Source: an uncultured Angelakisella sp. (GTDB taxonomy: Bacteria; Bacillota; Clostridia; Oscillospirales; Ruminococcaceae). Taken from it: DNA of 64,000 bases. The stretch is taken from assembly GCA_910585535.1 (NCBI GenBank), contig CAJUFK010000004.1, positions 1 to 64,000 on the forward strand, in the 5' to 3' direction. Within the stretch, counting starts at the first letter, position 1, and each line of letters opens with the position of its first letter. The position numbers and the translations under genes are program-made. Below, one piece after another: positions 8,802 to 16,688 of this stretch. Under the pieces are notes generated by a model, which made no database searches, was not told where the DNA came from, and was given only the letters and a program-made list of their open reading frames with translations.

Positions 8802-9166
8802 TTTCTGCCTCTGGTGTAAATGCAAGCTTTTGCTATTCTCCAGCCATCCGCTATGGAAACCTGCTTTTTGTCTCCGGACAGGTAGGTACTGACGAAAGCG
8901 GCGGTACCCCGGAGGATATTGAGGTCCAGACCTCTCTGGCCATCCAAAATGCGGAAAAGCTGATAAAGGCTGCGGGAGGTGCCTTGTGTAATGTTTTGAT
9001 GTGCCAGTGTTTTCTCCAAAGTGAAAACTGCTTTGAGGGGATGAACCGTGCCTACGCTGGATTTTTTGGCGGTGACCATAACCTTGCACCTGCTCGATGC
9101 ACCGTCATAGCTCCCGCATTGGATAAAAAATTCCTGGTCGAAATTACCATGATCGTGGGGCTTTGA
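8786..9166 (+). CDS. ridA: RidA-family enamine/imine deaminase
   Basis: A 126-residue RidA/YjgF/Rid protein. It keeps the PAR arginine and the VEI glutamate near the C-terminus that mark hydrolytic RidA members. It hydrolyses reactive 2-aminoacrylate-type enamines or imines to the keto acid. Its ATG lies 16 bases inside the end of the dehydratase gene, after GGAAGGAGC, so the two are translationally coupled; this matches the known need to clear enamine released by serine/threonine dehydratases. Cytoplasmic. Confidence 0.9.
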   Translation: MEKELISASGVNASFCYSPAIRYGNLLFVSGQVGTDESGGTPEDIEVQTSLAIQNAEKLIKAAGGALCNVLMCQCFLQSENCFEGMNRAYAGFFGGDHNLAPARCTVIAPALDKKFLVEITMIVGL

Positions 9167-9185
9167 AAGAAGCTCCGGTTTTGAG

Positions 9186-9224
9186 GAGGGGGAGCATACA
9201 CGATGTATGCTCCCCCTCAATTTT
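9186..9224 (+). terminator. Perfect 15-bp hairpin between ridA and the eutH-like gene
   Basis: Arms 9186-9200 and 9204-9218 are exactly complementary with a three-base loop (CGA), followed by AATTTTAC. It could be a terminator or attenuator that lowers expression of the next gene. The open frame of that gene runs through it, so the true start of translation matters. Confidence 0.6.
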
Positions 9225-9234
9225 ACTGGAGGAG

Positions 9235-10314
9235 CTGATCTTTCTGCTGAATGCAGTGGTTTTTCTCTTTTTTATGCTGGGGGCGATAGACTACCTTTGG
9301 GATGGAAGGTTAGGGTTGGGCCGCGATTTTGAACGAGGGATCAAATGTTGTGGCCAGCTGATGCTTGTGATGGTGGGGTTTCTCTCCTTGTCTCCTGTTC
9401 TAGGAACGATACTTGGTCCTGCTGTCACTCCGTTGTTCCAGGCGCTAGGGGCTGACCCTTCTTTGCTGGCCGGGCTTTTTCTTTCCAGCGATTCCGGAGG
9501 AGCGCCCCTGGCACTGGCCCTTTCGTTAAATCGCCAGGCAGGGAGCTATAACGGATATCTCGTGGCCTCTATGCTGGGTGGCGCTATGATGTGTATCATC
9601 CCTATGTCTATGCTGAACACGAAGGAATCAAACCGTCCAGCTGTGATCTATGGCCTTGTAGTGGGGCTTTTTTCAGTCCCATTTGGCTGTTTAGCCGGTG
9701 GGATCATCGGTGGCTTTTCCTGGGAGCTCCTTCTCCGAAATACCGCCCCTGTTGCGGGATGCAGTTTTCTTCTTATCTTCCTTTTAGTATTTTTTCGGGA
9801 GCGCATCCTTCGTCCCTTTTGTGCATTTTCCCGGTTGCTTATTGGGGTGAGTTTAGGCGGCTTTGCTCTGGCGGCCTTAAAGGAGCTTCTGGGCTTTGCC
9901 CCTCTTGCCGGGCTGGAACCCTTTGACGGTATCATGCTGATCATTGGGGACATTGCCCTGATGCTTGGCGGCCTATTTCCCCTGATGGGGCTGGCTACAA
10001 GGCTGATGCGAAAACCTATTGGCTGTATTTCGTCCCGATGGGGGATGGGGCATACAGAGGTCAATTCCATTTTGGTCACTGCGGTAAACCCGTTTCCTAC
10101 CCTGGATCAACTGAATGAAATGACGCCCAGGGGAGTGTTTTTCAACGCGGCCTTTATGGTCTGTGCCAACTGCGCCTTAGGGGATCACTTGGCCTATACC
10201 ATGAAAATGGCTCCAGAACTGACAGCAGCAGTAGTGATGGGCAAGCTGTTCGGTGGGAGTGTTGCCTTGCTTGCGGCCTTTGTTTTGGCTCCACGGTTGC
10301 TTGAAGGAAAGTAA
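9235..10314 (+). CDS. EutH-like amino-compound transporter
   Basis: A polytopic membrane protein of about 360 residues resembling EutH, the ethanolamine uptake protein. Recognisable parts are the FMLGAIDY start with GLG and FERG, the ALGADPSLLAG segment, LSSDSGGAPLAL and a C-terminal MKMAPELTAAVVMGKL. No eutBC or eut shell genes are nearby. The start is uncertain: GGAGGAG at 9228-9234 is followed by no standard start at good spacing (CTG 9235, CTG 9244 and GTG 9256 are candidates), and a TTG at 9163 overlaps the ridA stop but places a perfect hairpin in the coding region. It probably imports or exports an amine or amino acid handled by the same operon. The assignment to the fold is good; the substrate is inference. 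Confidence 0.75.
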   Translation: MIFLLNAVVFLFFMLGAIDYLWDGRLGLGRDFERGIKCCGQLMLVMVGFLSLSPVLGTILGPAVTPLFQALGADPSLLAGLFLSSDSGGAPLALALSLNRQAGSYNGYLVASMLGGAMMCIIPMSMLNTKESNRPAVIYGLVVGLFSVPFGCLAGGIIGGFSWELLLRNTAPVAGCSFLLIFLLVFFRERILRPFCAFSRLLIGVSLGGFALAALKELLGFAPLAGLEPFDGIMLIIGDIALMLGGLFPLMGLATRLMRKPIGCISSRWGMGHTEVNSILVTAVNPFPTLDQLNEMTPRGVFFNAAFMVCANCALGDHLAYTMKMAPELTAAVVMGKLFGGSVALLAAFVLAPRLLEGK

Positions 10315-10438
10315 GGGCTGATTTTTGCCCCAATGCCCAACAGCAGGAAAAATCAGAACAAAGGGAGTGGTTCTGAACAGGGGCTTGGGAGATTTTTGCC
10401 ATAGATGTATGTAAGACCAGATACCAAAAAGAAAACGA

Positions 10439-10490
10439 ACCCGGGAGTGCGACGATTCAATTGGACGGACTGCACCCCGGGGTGTTTTTG
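10439..10490 (+). terminator. Terminator-like hairpin in the gap before the recombinase
   Basis: ACCCGGGAGTGC and GCACCCCGGGGT pair across a 22-base loop and are followed by GTTTTTG. The remaining part of the 328-base gap (10315-10642) holds no gene; a small CAGAAC/GTTCTG hairpin lies near 10352-10373. Confidence 0.5.
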
Positions 10491-10601
10491 TCCGGGACAA
10501 GCTGTTATGTCCGAGTTTGCTCCGACGGCTTATCACTTAAATGATCCATAGCCATCTGCACATACAGTTGCTTTCTTGTTTTACAACCTGTTGCTGCCTT
10601 C

Positions 10602-10633
10602 GGTAAAATGGTATCAACATTTTACCAAAGGAG
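10602..10633 (+). promoter_or_regulatory. Inverted repeat abutting the recombinase ribosome binding site
   Basis: GGTAAAAT (10602-10609) and ATTTTACC (10619-10626) are perfect inverted copies separated by nine bases, and AAAGGAGG follows at once. It could be an operator for autoregulation, a recombinase core site, or a hairpin affecting translation. No second copy was found in the neighbouring sequence by eye. Confidence 0.45.
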
Positions 10634-10642
10634 GATATTGCC

Positions 10643-11485
10643 ATGGAGAAAAGAATTATGGAAGGACAGCTTGCTGCATTTCGTCAGTGGCTATTGGAGG
10701 AGGAACGGGAACCCGCCACCATTGAGAAATACCTGCGGGAGGTAGAATTGTTTGCCACTTGGATGGAAGGCCAGCCAGTGACCAAGGAGCAGGTAGCACG
10801 ATGGAAAGCCCACCTGACAGCCAGTGGATTTCGACCGGGGACGGTGAACGGAAAACTTTCCGCCCTCAACAAGTTTTTATCTTTTCTGGGGTGGTCGGAT
10901 TGCCGGGTGAAGTATCTAAGGATTCAGCGGCGGGTGTTTCGGAATACTGACCGAGAGTTGACCAAAGATGAGTACCTCCGCTTGTTGGGTACAGCCCAGG
11001 AGATGGGGCGGGAGCGTTTGACTCTACTTATTGAGACGATTTGCGCCACAGGTATCCGGGTGTCAGAGGTGAGGTATATTACAATGGAGGCGGCTCAGGC
11101 CGGGCGGGCAGAAATCACCCTGAAGGGAAAGATACGGGTCATCCTCTTGCCGGGAAAACTCTGCCGGAAGCTGGTAAAATACGCCAGGAAAAGAAAAATC
11201 ACCTCCGGGGAGATCTTTCTCACCAGAAGCGGCAGGAGTTTGAGCAGGCGGCAGATTTGGGCCGAAATGAAAGCCCTTTGTACCAAGGCCGGGGTGGAGC
11301 GGAGCAAGGTGTTCCCCCACAATCTCCGACATCTCTTTGCCCGGCTGTTCTATCGGGCCTGTCGGGATGTGGTCAAGCTGGCGGATATTTTGGGTCATTC
11401 CAGCCTTGATACGACACGCATCTACCTGATTTCTACAGGAGCGGAACACGCTCGACAGCTGGAACGGCTTGGGCTTGTATCATAA
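10643..11485 (+). CDS. Tyrosine recombinase (phage integrase family)
   Basis: A 280-residue XerC/D-like site-specific recombinase. The N-terminal SAM-like DNA-binding domain (about 5-90) is followed by the catalytic domain. All catalytic residues can be placed: Arg139 (GIRVSEV), Lys at 161 or 163, His226 and Arg229 in HNLRH, His252 and the nucleophile Tyr261. The ATG follows AAAGGAGG. It lies just upstream of the polysaccharide locus beside a related but catalytically dead protein. Such recombinases at glycan loci sometimes flip promoters; it could also be a remnant of a mobile element. The target site is not known. Confidence 0.9.
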   Translation: MEKRIMEGQLAAFRQWLLEEEREPATIEKYLREVELFATWMEGQPVTKEQVARWKAHLTASGFRPGTVNGKLSALNKFLSFLGWSDCRVKYLRIQRRVFRNTDRELTKDEYLRLLGTAQEMGRERLTLLIETICATGIRVSEVRYITMEAAQAGRAEITLKGKIRVILLPGKLCRKLVKYARKRKITSGEIFLTRSGRSLSRRQIWAEMKALCTKAGVERSKVFPHNLRHLFARLFYRACRDVVKLADILGHSSLDTTRIYLISTGAEHARQLERLGLVS

Positions 11486-11570
11486 TTCAGAAACTAAACA
11501 GAACACGCAAATAGTATCTTGACTTGGCTTGAAAATCAGATAAGCACAAGAAATCAAGAGACTTTTGGGG

Positions 11571-11619
11571 CAAAACAAAGGGGACAGAAAGGAAATTTAT
11601 TCCTCTGACCCCTGTTTTG
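11571..11619 (+). promoter_or_regulatory. Imperfect hairpin in the leader between the two recombinase genes
   Basis: CAAAACA, GGGG, CAGA and GGAA elements on the left pair with TTCC, TCTG, CCCC and TGTTTTG on the right around an AT-rich loop. No T-run follows, so it is a poor intrinsic terminator. It could be a leader structure or a protein or recombinase site. A weak promoter candidate (TTGCAA, 17 bases, TAAACT, about 11645-11673) follows. Confidence 0.4.
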
Positions 11620-11766
11620 CACGCAAAAAATAGGCCCAAGCCTTGCAATCCTGCATGATTTGTGATAAACTGTTACCAGTCTATGCGGAATCTTGGCAAA
11701 GGGCGTTTCTTTTTGCCTTGGATTTTATACCAAATGCGTGTTCTGACAATAGAAGGGAGGGGTCCC

Positions 11767-12627
11767 ATGCCAAGGGCACAACAACGTATTCTGACTGAAC
11801 AGCGACCGGTGCGGCAGTATCAGACGGGTGAGGGGGTCCTCATCACCATGGAGGAGATCGAACGGTTTCTTTCCCTCTATGAGAGCATGGATCGTGCAGA
11901 GGGGACGATCAAGTTCTACCGGCGGAAGCTGACACGGTTTTACCGGGACCTGCCAGAGGACAAGCGTATCCGTCATGGGTTTATGGAAAGCTGGCGGGAG
12001 TCTTTGTTAAAGGAATATGCGCCTGCTTCCGTGAATGCCTCTCAATCGGCGGTGAACGCTTTTCTGGACTACATTGGCCACCGGGAGTACCAGCTGGTGG
12101 GACAGATCAAAGAGGAGAAGCTGCCCCAGCCGGAGCTTTCCCGGGCGGAGTATCTGCACCTTCTGCATACGGCAAAGACCTTGGGTAATGAGAAAGTGTA
12201 TCTGCTTATCAAGCTGTTTGCTTGTACGGGGTTCTTTGTCAAGGAGTTGCCGAATTTGACGGTGGAGGCCGTTCGGGAGGGGAAGGTCGTTTGCTACCAG
12301 AACCGGGTGAAGCAGGCGGTGGCTATTCCAGCGTGTGTCCAAAAAGAACTGTTGAGTTTTGCAGAAGAGAGCGGCATCTCATCTGGAGCGATTTTTCGCA
12401 CTCGAAGCGGACAAGCGATAAAGCGAACCTATATCCCGATTCTGATGAAGCCGGTTTGCGAGGCGGCAAGGATTGATGACAGTCGGGCGACGCCACAGTC
12501 TTTGAGAAGGCTATACTTTTCCACCCGGGCGGGAATTGAGAGCAACATCGCCCTGCTGGTGGAGCAGGCTATGGAGCGGCAGTTGGAGCAGGAGCAGCTA
12601 GCTGTGGGGTGGAAGGAAGATCACTAA
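11767..12627 (+). CDS. Catalytically degenerate tyrosine recombinase-like protein
   Basis: A 286-residue protein with the same two-domain layout as the preceding recombinase (N-terminal core-binding part about 25-105, C-terminal catalytic-fold part about 120-265). The first catalytic Arg is replaced by Phe (CTGFFVKEL, about 153-161), the HxLRH box reads QSLRR (about 244-248), and the GH and Tyr block is missing. It should still bind DNA but not cut it. The ATG at 11767 follows GGGAGGGG at good spacing, better than the upstream ATG. Its stop is 16 bases before the exporter permease, so it is probably the first gene of the polysaccharide operon and may act as its regulator or as a partner of the active recombinase. 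Confidence 0.75.
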   Translation: MPRAQQRILTEQRPVRQYQTGEGVLITMEEIERFLSLYESMDRAEGTIKFYRRKLTRFYRDLPEDKRIRHGFMESWRESLLKEYAPASVNASQSAVNAFLDYIGHREYQLVGQIKEEKLPQPELSRAEYLHLLHTAKTLGNEKVYLLIKLFACTGFFVKELPNLTVEAVREGKVVCYQNRVKQAVAIPACVQKELLSFAEESGISSGAIFRTRSGQAIKRTYIPILMKPVCEAARIDDSRATPQSLRRLYFSTRAGIESNIALLVEQAMERQLEQEQLAVGWKEDH

Positions 12628-12643
12628 AACGAGGTGAAAGCGG

Positions 12644-14086
12644 TTGCAGCAGGAGCAAAAAATCTTACGCCGGATGGCAGTTTTCCTGTTTGTGGGATAT
12701 TTGACAGCGGTGGTGCTTTTCTATTTTCTGGCCGGAGAACAGCTGCATCTTCGGGAGTCCCGGGGAAATATCAGCCTTCTTCCTGCAGAAAGCGGCACCA
12801 TTGAGCTGACTGCCGGCAGTGTGGTAGAACAGCAGTTTATCACAACAGTCCAGCGGCTGGAGCAGGTCAGCGTCCAATGGGGAACCTATTACCGGCAGAA
12901 TGCCGGAACGGTCGTAATGGAGCTTTGGGATCTGCAAAGCAACCATCTGCTCCTTTCCCAGACCTTTGATGCAGCTTCGATAGCAGAGGGTGGGCTCACC
13001 ACTCTGGCGGCAGAGAAACCTATGGAAGGGTTGTATCACCTTCCCCTGGCCCTGCGGATTACTTCGCCGGACAGTCAGCCGGGAAGTGCCCTTTCCCCCC
13101 TGATGAATCTTCAGGGAAAGCTGGAAGAGGCGGGGGGGCTGTTCTTCAATGGAAGCCAAACTGAGGGAACCCTTTGCTTTTCGGTTCGGGGCACAGATTA
13201 CATCTGGACTGGCCTTCACTATTGGGAGTTTGCCGTTTCCGGACTGGGGCTTTTGCTGCTGTTTTTGGCCGTCATTTGGTATCGTGTCCAAAAGGGAGAA
13301 CGCAGTTATGTGATAAATGCAATCATCGCGGTTCAGAAATATCGCTTTCTCATCCGGCAGCTGGTATCCCGGGATTTCAAAACAAAATATAAGCGCTCTA
13401 TCTTGGGGATGTTTTGGAGCTTTCTTAATCCTCTGCTGACCATGTGTGTCCAATACTTTGTATTTTCCACGATTTTCAAAAGTGATATTCCCAATTACGC
13501 CGTGTATCTTTTAATCGGAATTGTCGCATTTAATTTCTTCTCAGAAGCCTGCGGAATGGCACTGAGTTCGATTGTAGGAAATGCCCCGTTGATTACCAAG
13601 GTTTATATGCCAAAGTATATCTATCCTTTGACCCGGGTGATATCTTCGGTCATCAATCTTAGTATCTCTTTGATTCCCCTGCTCATTGTTTCCGCATTGA
13701 CAGGTGTTTCATTCAACAAATCGATTATTTTAAGCCTTTATTTTCTATGCTGCGTTATTATTTTCAGCTTAGGTTTGGGACTTCTGTTATCCACTTCTAT
13801 GGTGTTTTTCCGGGATACACAGTTTCTGTGGGGAGTTCTCAGCATGATTTGGATGTATGCAACCCCCATCTTCTATCCGGAAAGCATTTTGCCGGATAAT
13901 TTCAAATTCATTTTGAAGGTCAATCCTCTTTATCATTTTCTGAAAAATATCCGTATCTGTATTTTGGATGGCATTTCTCCGGAGCCTGTGGTCTATGTCC
14001 AATGTCTCTTAATGGCTCTGCTTGCTCTAATAGTCGGATCGTTGGTTTTCCGAAAGAATCAGGATCGTTTCGTCCTGTATCTGTAA
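12644..14086 (+). CDS. ABC-2 polysaccharide exporter permease with extra N-terminal domain
   Basis: A 480-residue membrane protein. Residues ~215-480 form a standard Wzm/TagG/KpsM-type ABC-2 permease, beginning at the amphipathic RQLVSRDFKTKYKRS region, with six hydrophobic segments. Ahead of it is an unusual module: one helix (about 11-30), an extracytoplasmic stretch of about 155 residues predicted to be beta-rich, and a second helix (about 188-208). Typical family members are only about 260-280 residues. TTG at 12644 follows GAGGTG at normal spacing. The ATPase partner follows nine bases after the stop. It should export the finished glycan; the added domain faces outside and may hold or hand over polymer or interact with the wall. 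Confidence 0.88.
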   Translation: MQQEQKILRRMAVFLFVGYLTAVVLFYFLAGEQLHLRESRGNISLLPAESGTIELTAGSVVEQQFITTVQRLEQVSVQWGTYYRQNAGTVVMELWDLQSNHLLLSQTFDAASIAEGGLTTLAAEKPMEGLYHLPLALRITSPDSQPGSALSPLMNLQGKLEEAGGLFFNGSQTEGTLCFSVRGTDYIWTGLHYWEFAVSGLGLLLLFLAVIWYRVQKGERSYVINAIIAVQKYRFLIRQLVSRDFKTKYKRSILGMFWSFLNPLLTMCVQYFVFSTIFKSDIPNYAVYLLIGIVAFNFFSEACGMALSSIVGNAPLITKVYMPKYIYPLTRVISSVINLSISLIPLLIVSALTGVSFNKSIILSLYFLCCVIIFSLGLGLLLSTSMVFFRDTQFLWGVLSMIWMYATPIFYPESILPDNFKFILKVNPLYHFLKNIRICILDGISPEPVVYVQCLLMALLALIVGSLVFRKNQDRFVLYL

Positions 14087-14095
14087 GGGGTGCTT

Positions 14096-14824
14096 ATGAG
14101 CAAAACAATGATTGAGGTCAGTGATGTGACCATGCGCTTCCGGATGAATGCGGACAGGATGATGTCGCTGAAGGAATTTGTGACTACGGCCCTTCAAGGA
14201 AAGCTGGAGTATCAAGACTTTACCGCCCTGGATCATGTGTCCTTTGAGGTGAAAAAGGGGGAAACCCTTGGCCTGATCGGGCGGAATGGAGCAGGAAAAA
14301 GCACCATCCTGAAGGTCATATCCGGGATATTAAAGCCTACCTCCGGAAGAGTGGTCTGCCACGGAAATGTTGTCCCTATGCTGGAGCTTGGCTCCGGTTT
14401 TGATATGGATCTGACCGGTCGGGAAAACATCTTTCTGAATGGGGCGATTCTGGGTTACAGCGAAGAATTTCTGCGGGGAAAGTACGATGAGATTGTAGAC
14501 TTCTCTGAGTTGGGAGGGTTTATCGATGCCCCCATCCGGAACTACTCCTCCGGGATGCTGGCGCGGTTGGCTTTTTCGGTGGCTACGGTGGTAAAGCCGG
14601 AAATCCTCATTGTGGACGAAATTCTCTCCGTGGGGGATGCCGCCTTCCAGGAGAAAAGCCGAAAGCGGATGGTGGAACTGATGGGCGGCGGAACCACGGT
14701 GCTGTTCGTCTCTCATAATATTCAGCAGATCCGCGGGATGTGCCAAAAGGCCCTTTGGCTTGAGCACGGAAGGATGAAGATGCTGGGTAGTGCCAATGAG
14801 GTTTGTGATGCGTATGGCGGATGA
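14096..14824 (+). CDS. ABC polysaccharide exporter ATPase (Wzt/TagH type)
   Basis: A 242-residue ATPase partner of the preceding permease. Walker A GRNGAGKST is at 62-70, signature YSSGMLARL and Walker B ILIVDE follow, and the N-terminus carries the polysaccharide-exporter extension (DVTMRFRMN). It lacks the C-terminal carbohydrate-binding domain found in Wzt proteins that recognise a terminal cap, so export should not depend on a capped chain end. ATG 14096 follows AAGGGG; a frame-internal TTG at 14090 is less likely. Its end overlaps the next gene. Confidence 0.92.
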   Translation: MSKTMIEVSDVTMRFRMNADRMMSLKEFVTTALQGKLEYQDFTALDHVSFEVKKGETLGLIGRNGAGKSTILKVISGILKPTSGRVVCHGNVVPMLELGSGFDMDLTGRENIFLNGAILGYSEEFLRGKYDEIVDFSELGGFIDAPIRNYSSGMLARLAFSVATVVKPEILIVDEILSVGDAAFQEKSRKRMVELMGGGTTVLFVSHNIQQIRGMCQKALWLEHGRMKMLGSANEVCDAYGG

Positions 14825-15635
14825 AACTATAAGGATCTATGTTATTACCCACAAGGAGTTTTCCCTGCCTGCCACAGAAATTTTGACGCCAATTCGCAGC
14901 GACAGAAGGACAGGAGACCACATTGCGACAGAAGAAGCCTATTGTGAATTGCGGGCGCAATATTGGATCTGGAAGAACCAGGAAGCAATGGATTATGTGG
15001 GTTTTTTCCACTTCCGCAGATATCTGGATCTGAGGAAGCGAGCGGTGCGGCATATACCCTACCACATCACCTGGAGACCGGATCCTTCGCTTTACACAAT
15101 AGGCCGGTTAAGAGAGTCCCTTGCCGGGTATGATCTTATTGCTCCGCTTCCGGAACCTATCGGAGAAACGGTCTGGATACGCTACGGAGAAAGCTCCGGA
15201 CATCGAAGAAAGGATCTGGAGACAGTATTCCGGATTATCGTCGAAAACTACCCAGAATACCGCTCCGCAGCAGAAAGTTATTTGAATGGAACAGAGGAGT
15301 ATTACGGCAACATTTACATTATGAAATGGCAACTGTTCCAGCCTTATTGTCAATGGCTGTTTGATATTTTAAGGGAATTTGACCGACGAACCCCCGACAG
15401 ACTGGGAAACACCGACGGATATTTGGGAGAGCGCCTGTTTGGAATATGGTTTTCTTATCAGAAAAACCATGGGGATATAAAGTGGACGGAAGTGCCAAGA
15501 ATTCATTTTTGTTGTTACGATGACAAAAAGCATCCCTTTCTGGCCCTGTGGTTTTTTAATCTTTTTTTTCCGCCGGGAAGTAAAAGACGGCATCGGATCA
15601 GAGGTTTTCTGAAAAAGCGAAAAAACGAAAGGTAG
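14814..15635 (+). CDS. DUF4422 capsule/glycan biosynthesis protein
   Basis: A 273-residue DUF4422 protein, a family found in polysaccharide loci and thought to be glycosyltransferases. Typical family stretches are IYVITHKE near the start, YCELRAQYWIWKN, VGFFHFRRYL and an H-rich/aromatic core. Several starts are possible (GTG 14790, ATG 14796, 14808, 14814); 14814 gives the usual family N-terminus and an 11-base overlap with the ATPase gene. The C-terminus is basic and membrane-proximal. Acts inside the cell, probably adding one sugar. The donor is unknown. Confidence 0.78.
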   Translation: MADETIRIYVITHKEFSLPATEILTPIRSDRRTGDHIATEEAYCELRAQYWIWKNQEAMDYVGFFHFRRYLDLRKRAVRHIPYHITWRPDPSLYTIGRLRESLAGYDLIAPLPEPIGETVWIRYGESSGHRRKDLETVFRIIVENYPEYRSAAESYLNGTEEYYGNIYIMKWQLFQPYCQWLFDILREFDRRTPDRLGNTDGYLGERLFGIWFSYQKNHGDIKWTEVPRIHFCCYDDKKHPFLALWFFNLFFPPGSKRRHRIRGFLKKRKNER

Positions 15636-15640
15636 GATAT

Positions 15641-16678
15641 ATGGAGCCTGTTTTGACCATCGCAGTTCCCACCTATAACATGGAATGGTGTCTGCAGAAA
15701 AATCTGTGTACCTATTGCAGCGATATACTGGAGAACCGGCTGGAAGTTCTCATTCTCAATAATCACTCTACTGATTCCTCCGGAAAAATCGCCAAAACCT
15801 TCTGCCAGAAATGGCCAGGTATCTTTCGCCTTTTAGATCGGAATACTCGCGGTTATGGTTCGTCTATTAACGAGGCGCTTCAGGCTGCAAAAGGAAAATA
15901 CTTCCGCATTGTGGATGCAGATGACTGGGTAAATACCAGCGAACTGGAAAAGCTGGTAGAACGGTTGGAGAATTGCCATATCGATATCATCCAAACCGAT
16001 TATGCGATTGAGGATATGATGACTCATCGGGGAACAACCATAACGGCAAAGGAACGGGGCTGCCAGTATGAAGTGGTTTATAACGATTTCCAAGCAGCGA
16101 TTCGGCTGCTGCCAACCTTGTATTCCACTACCTATCAGACAGAGTTATTAAGGAGTACAGGATTTTATATGCAGGATGAGACCTTTTTTGTAGATGAGGA
16201 ATACATTGTGCTGCCTTTTTTCCAGGCAAAGGAAATGATTTGCTTTCCTTTTGTGGTCTACCATTACCAAGTGGCAAATCCGGAGCAAAGCACTTCCCCC
16301 AAAAACCGTGGGAAATATGCCAGTCATCGGGAGCGTGTTTTGAAACGACTGATTGAGGAGTACCAAAAAGCCATTTCACAACAGAAGATTATACGGCCTT
16401 TTGTGCAGGAATACTGCCTGGAACGCATCCGCCGCGGTGTGGCGGATCATTTCACCACACTGTATATCTATGTTGAGGATCGCAAAGCCGGAAGAGCTGC
16501 AGCCAAGCGTTGGATGAAAGATATCCGTTCCATGGGGTTCGACCTCCAGTGTCACAGGAAGCGGATGATTTTATTATTATGTAATCTGCTGAAGATAAAT
16601 CCTGAAGATTATGTAAAGCTGAAAAACCTGAGCACAAAAAGGCTCCTGAGCTATAAATCAATTTTTAGTAGAGGGTAG
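15641..16678 (+). CDS. GT2-family glycosyltransferase
   Basis: A 345-residue inverting glycosyltransferase with the GT-A fold at the N-terminus. TIAVPTYNMEWCL is the nucleotide-binding strand, LNNHSTDSSG the second, and VDADDW (about 91-96) holds the DxD metal site. The C-terminal third is the variable acceptor part, rich in basic residues. It starts five bases after the DUF4422 gene. Base composition here is AT-richer than the window average. It transfers one sugar onto the lipid-linked chain; sugar unknown. Confidence 0.88.
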   Translation: MEPVLTIAVPTYNMEWCLQKNLCTYCSDILENRLEVLILNNHSTDSSGKIAKTFCQKWPGIFRLLDRNTRGYGSSINEALQAAKGKYFRIVDADDWVNTSELEKLVERLENCHIDIIQTDYAIEDMMTHRGTTITAKERGCQYEVVYNDFQAAIRLLPTLYSTTYQTELLRSTGFYMQDETFFVDEEYIVLPFFQAKEMICFPFVVYHYQVANPEQSTSPKNRGKYASHRERVLKRLIEEYQKAISQQKIIRPFVQEYCLERIRRGVADHFTTLYIYVEDRKAGRAAAKRWMKDIRSMGFDLQCHRKRMILLLCNLLKINPEDYVKLKNLSTKRLLSYKSIFSRG

Positions 16679-16688
16679 GGAAGTGTAA

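Noticed and set aside
9591..9926. Second frame within the eutH-like gene
   Set aside because: Out-of-frame; the main frame has clear family motifs throughout.
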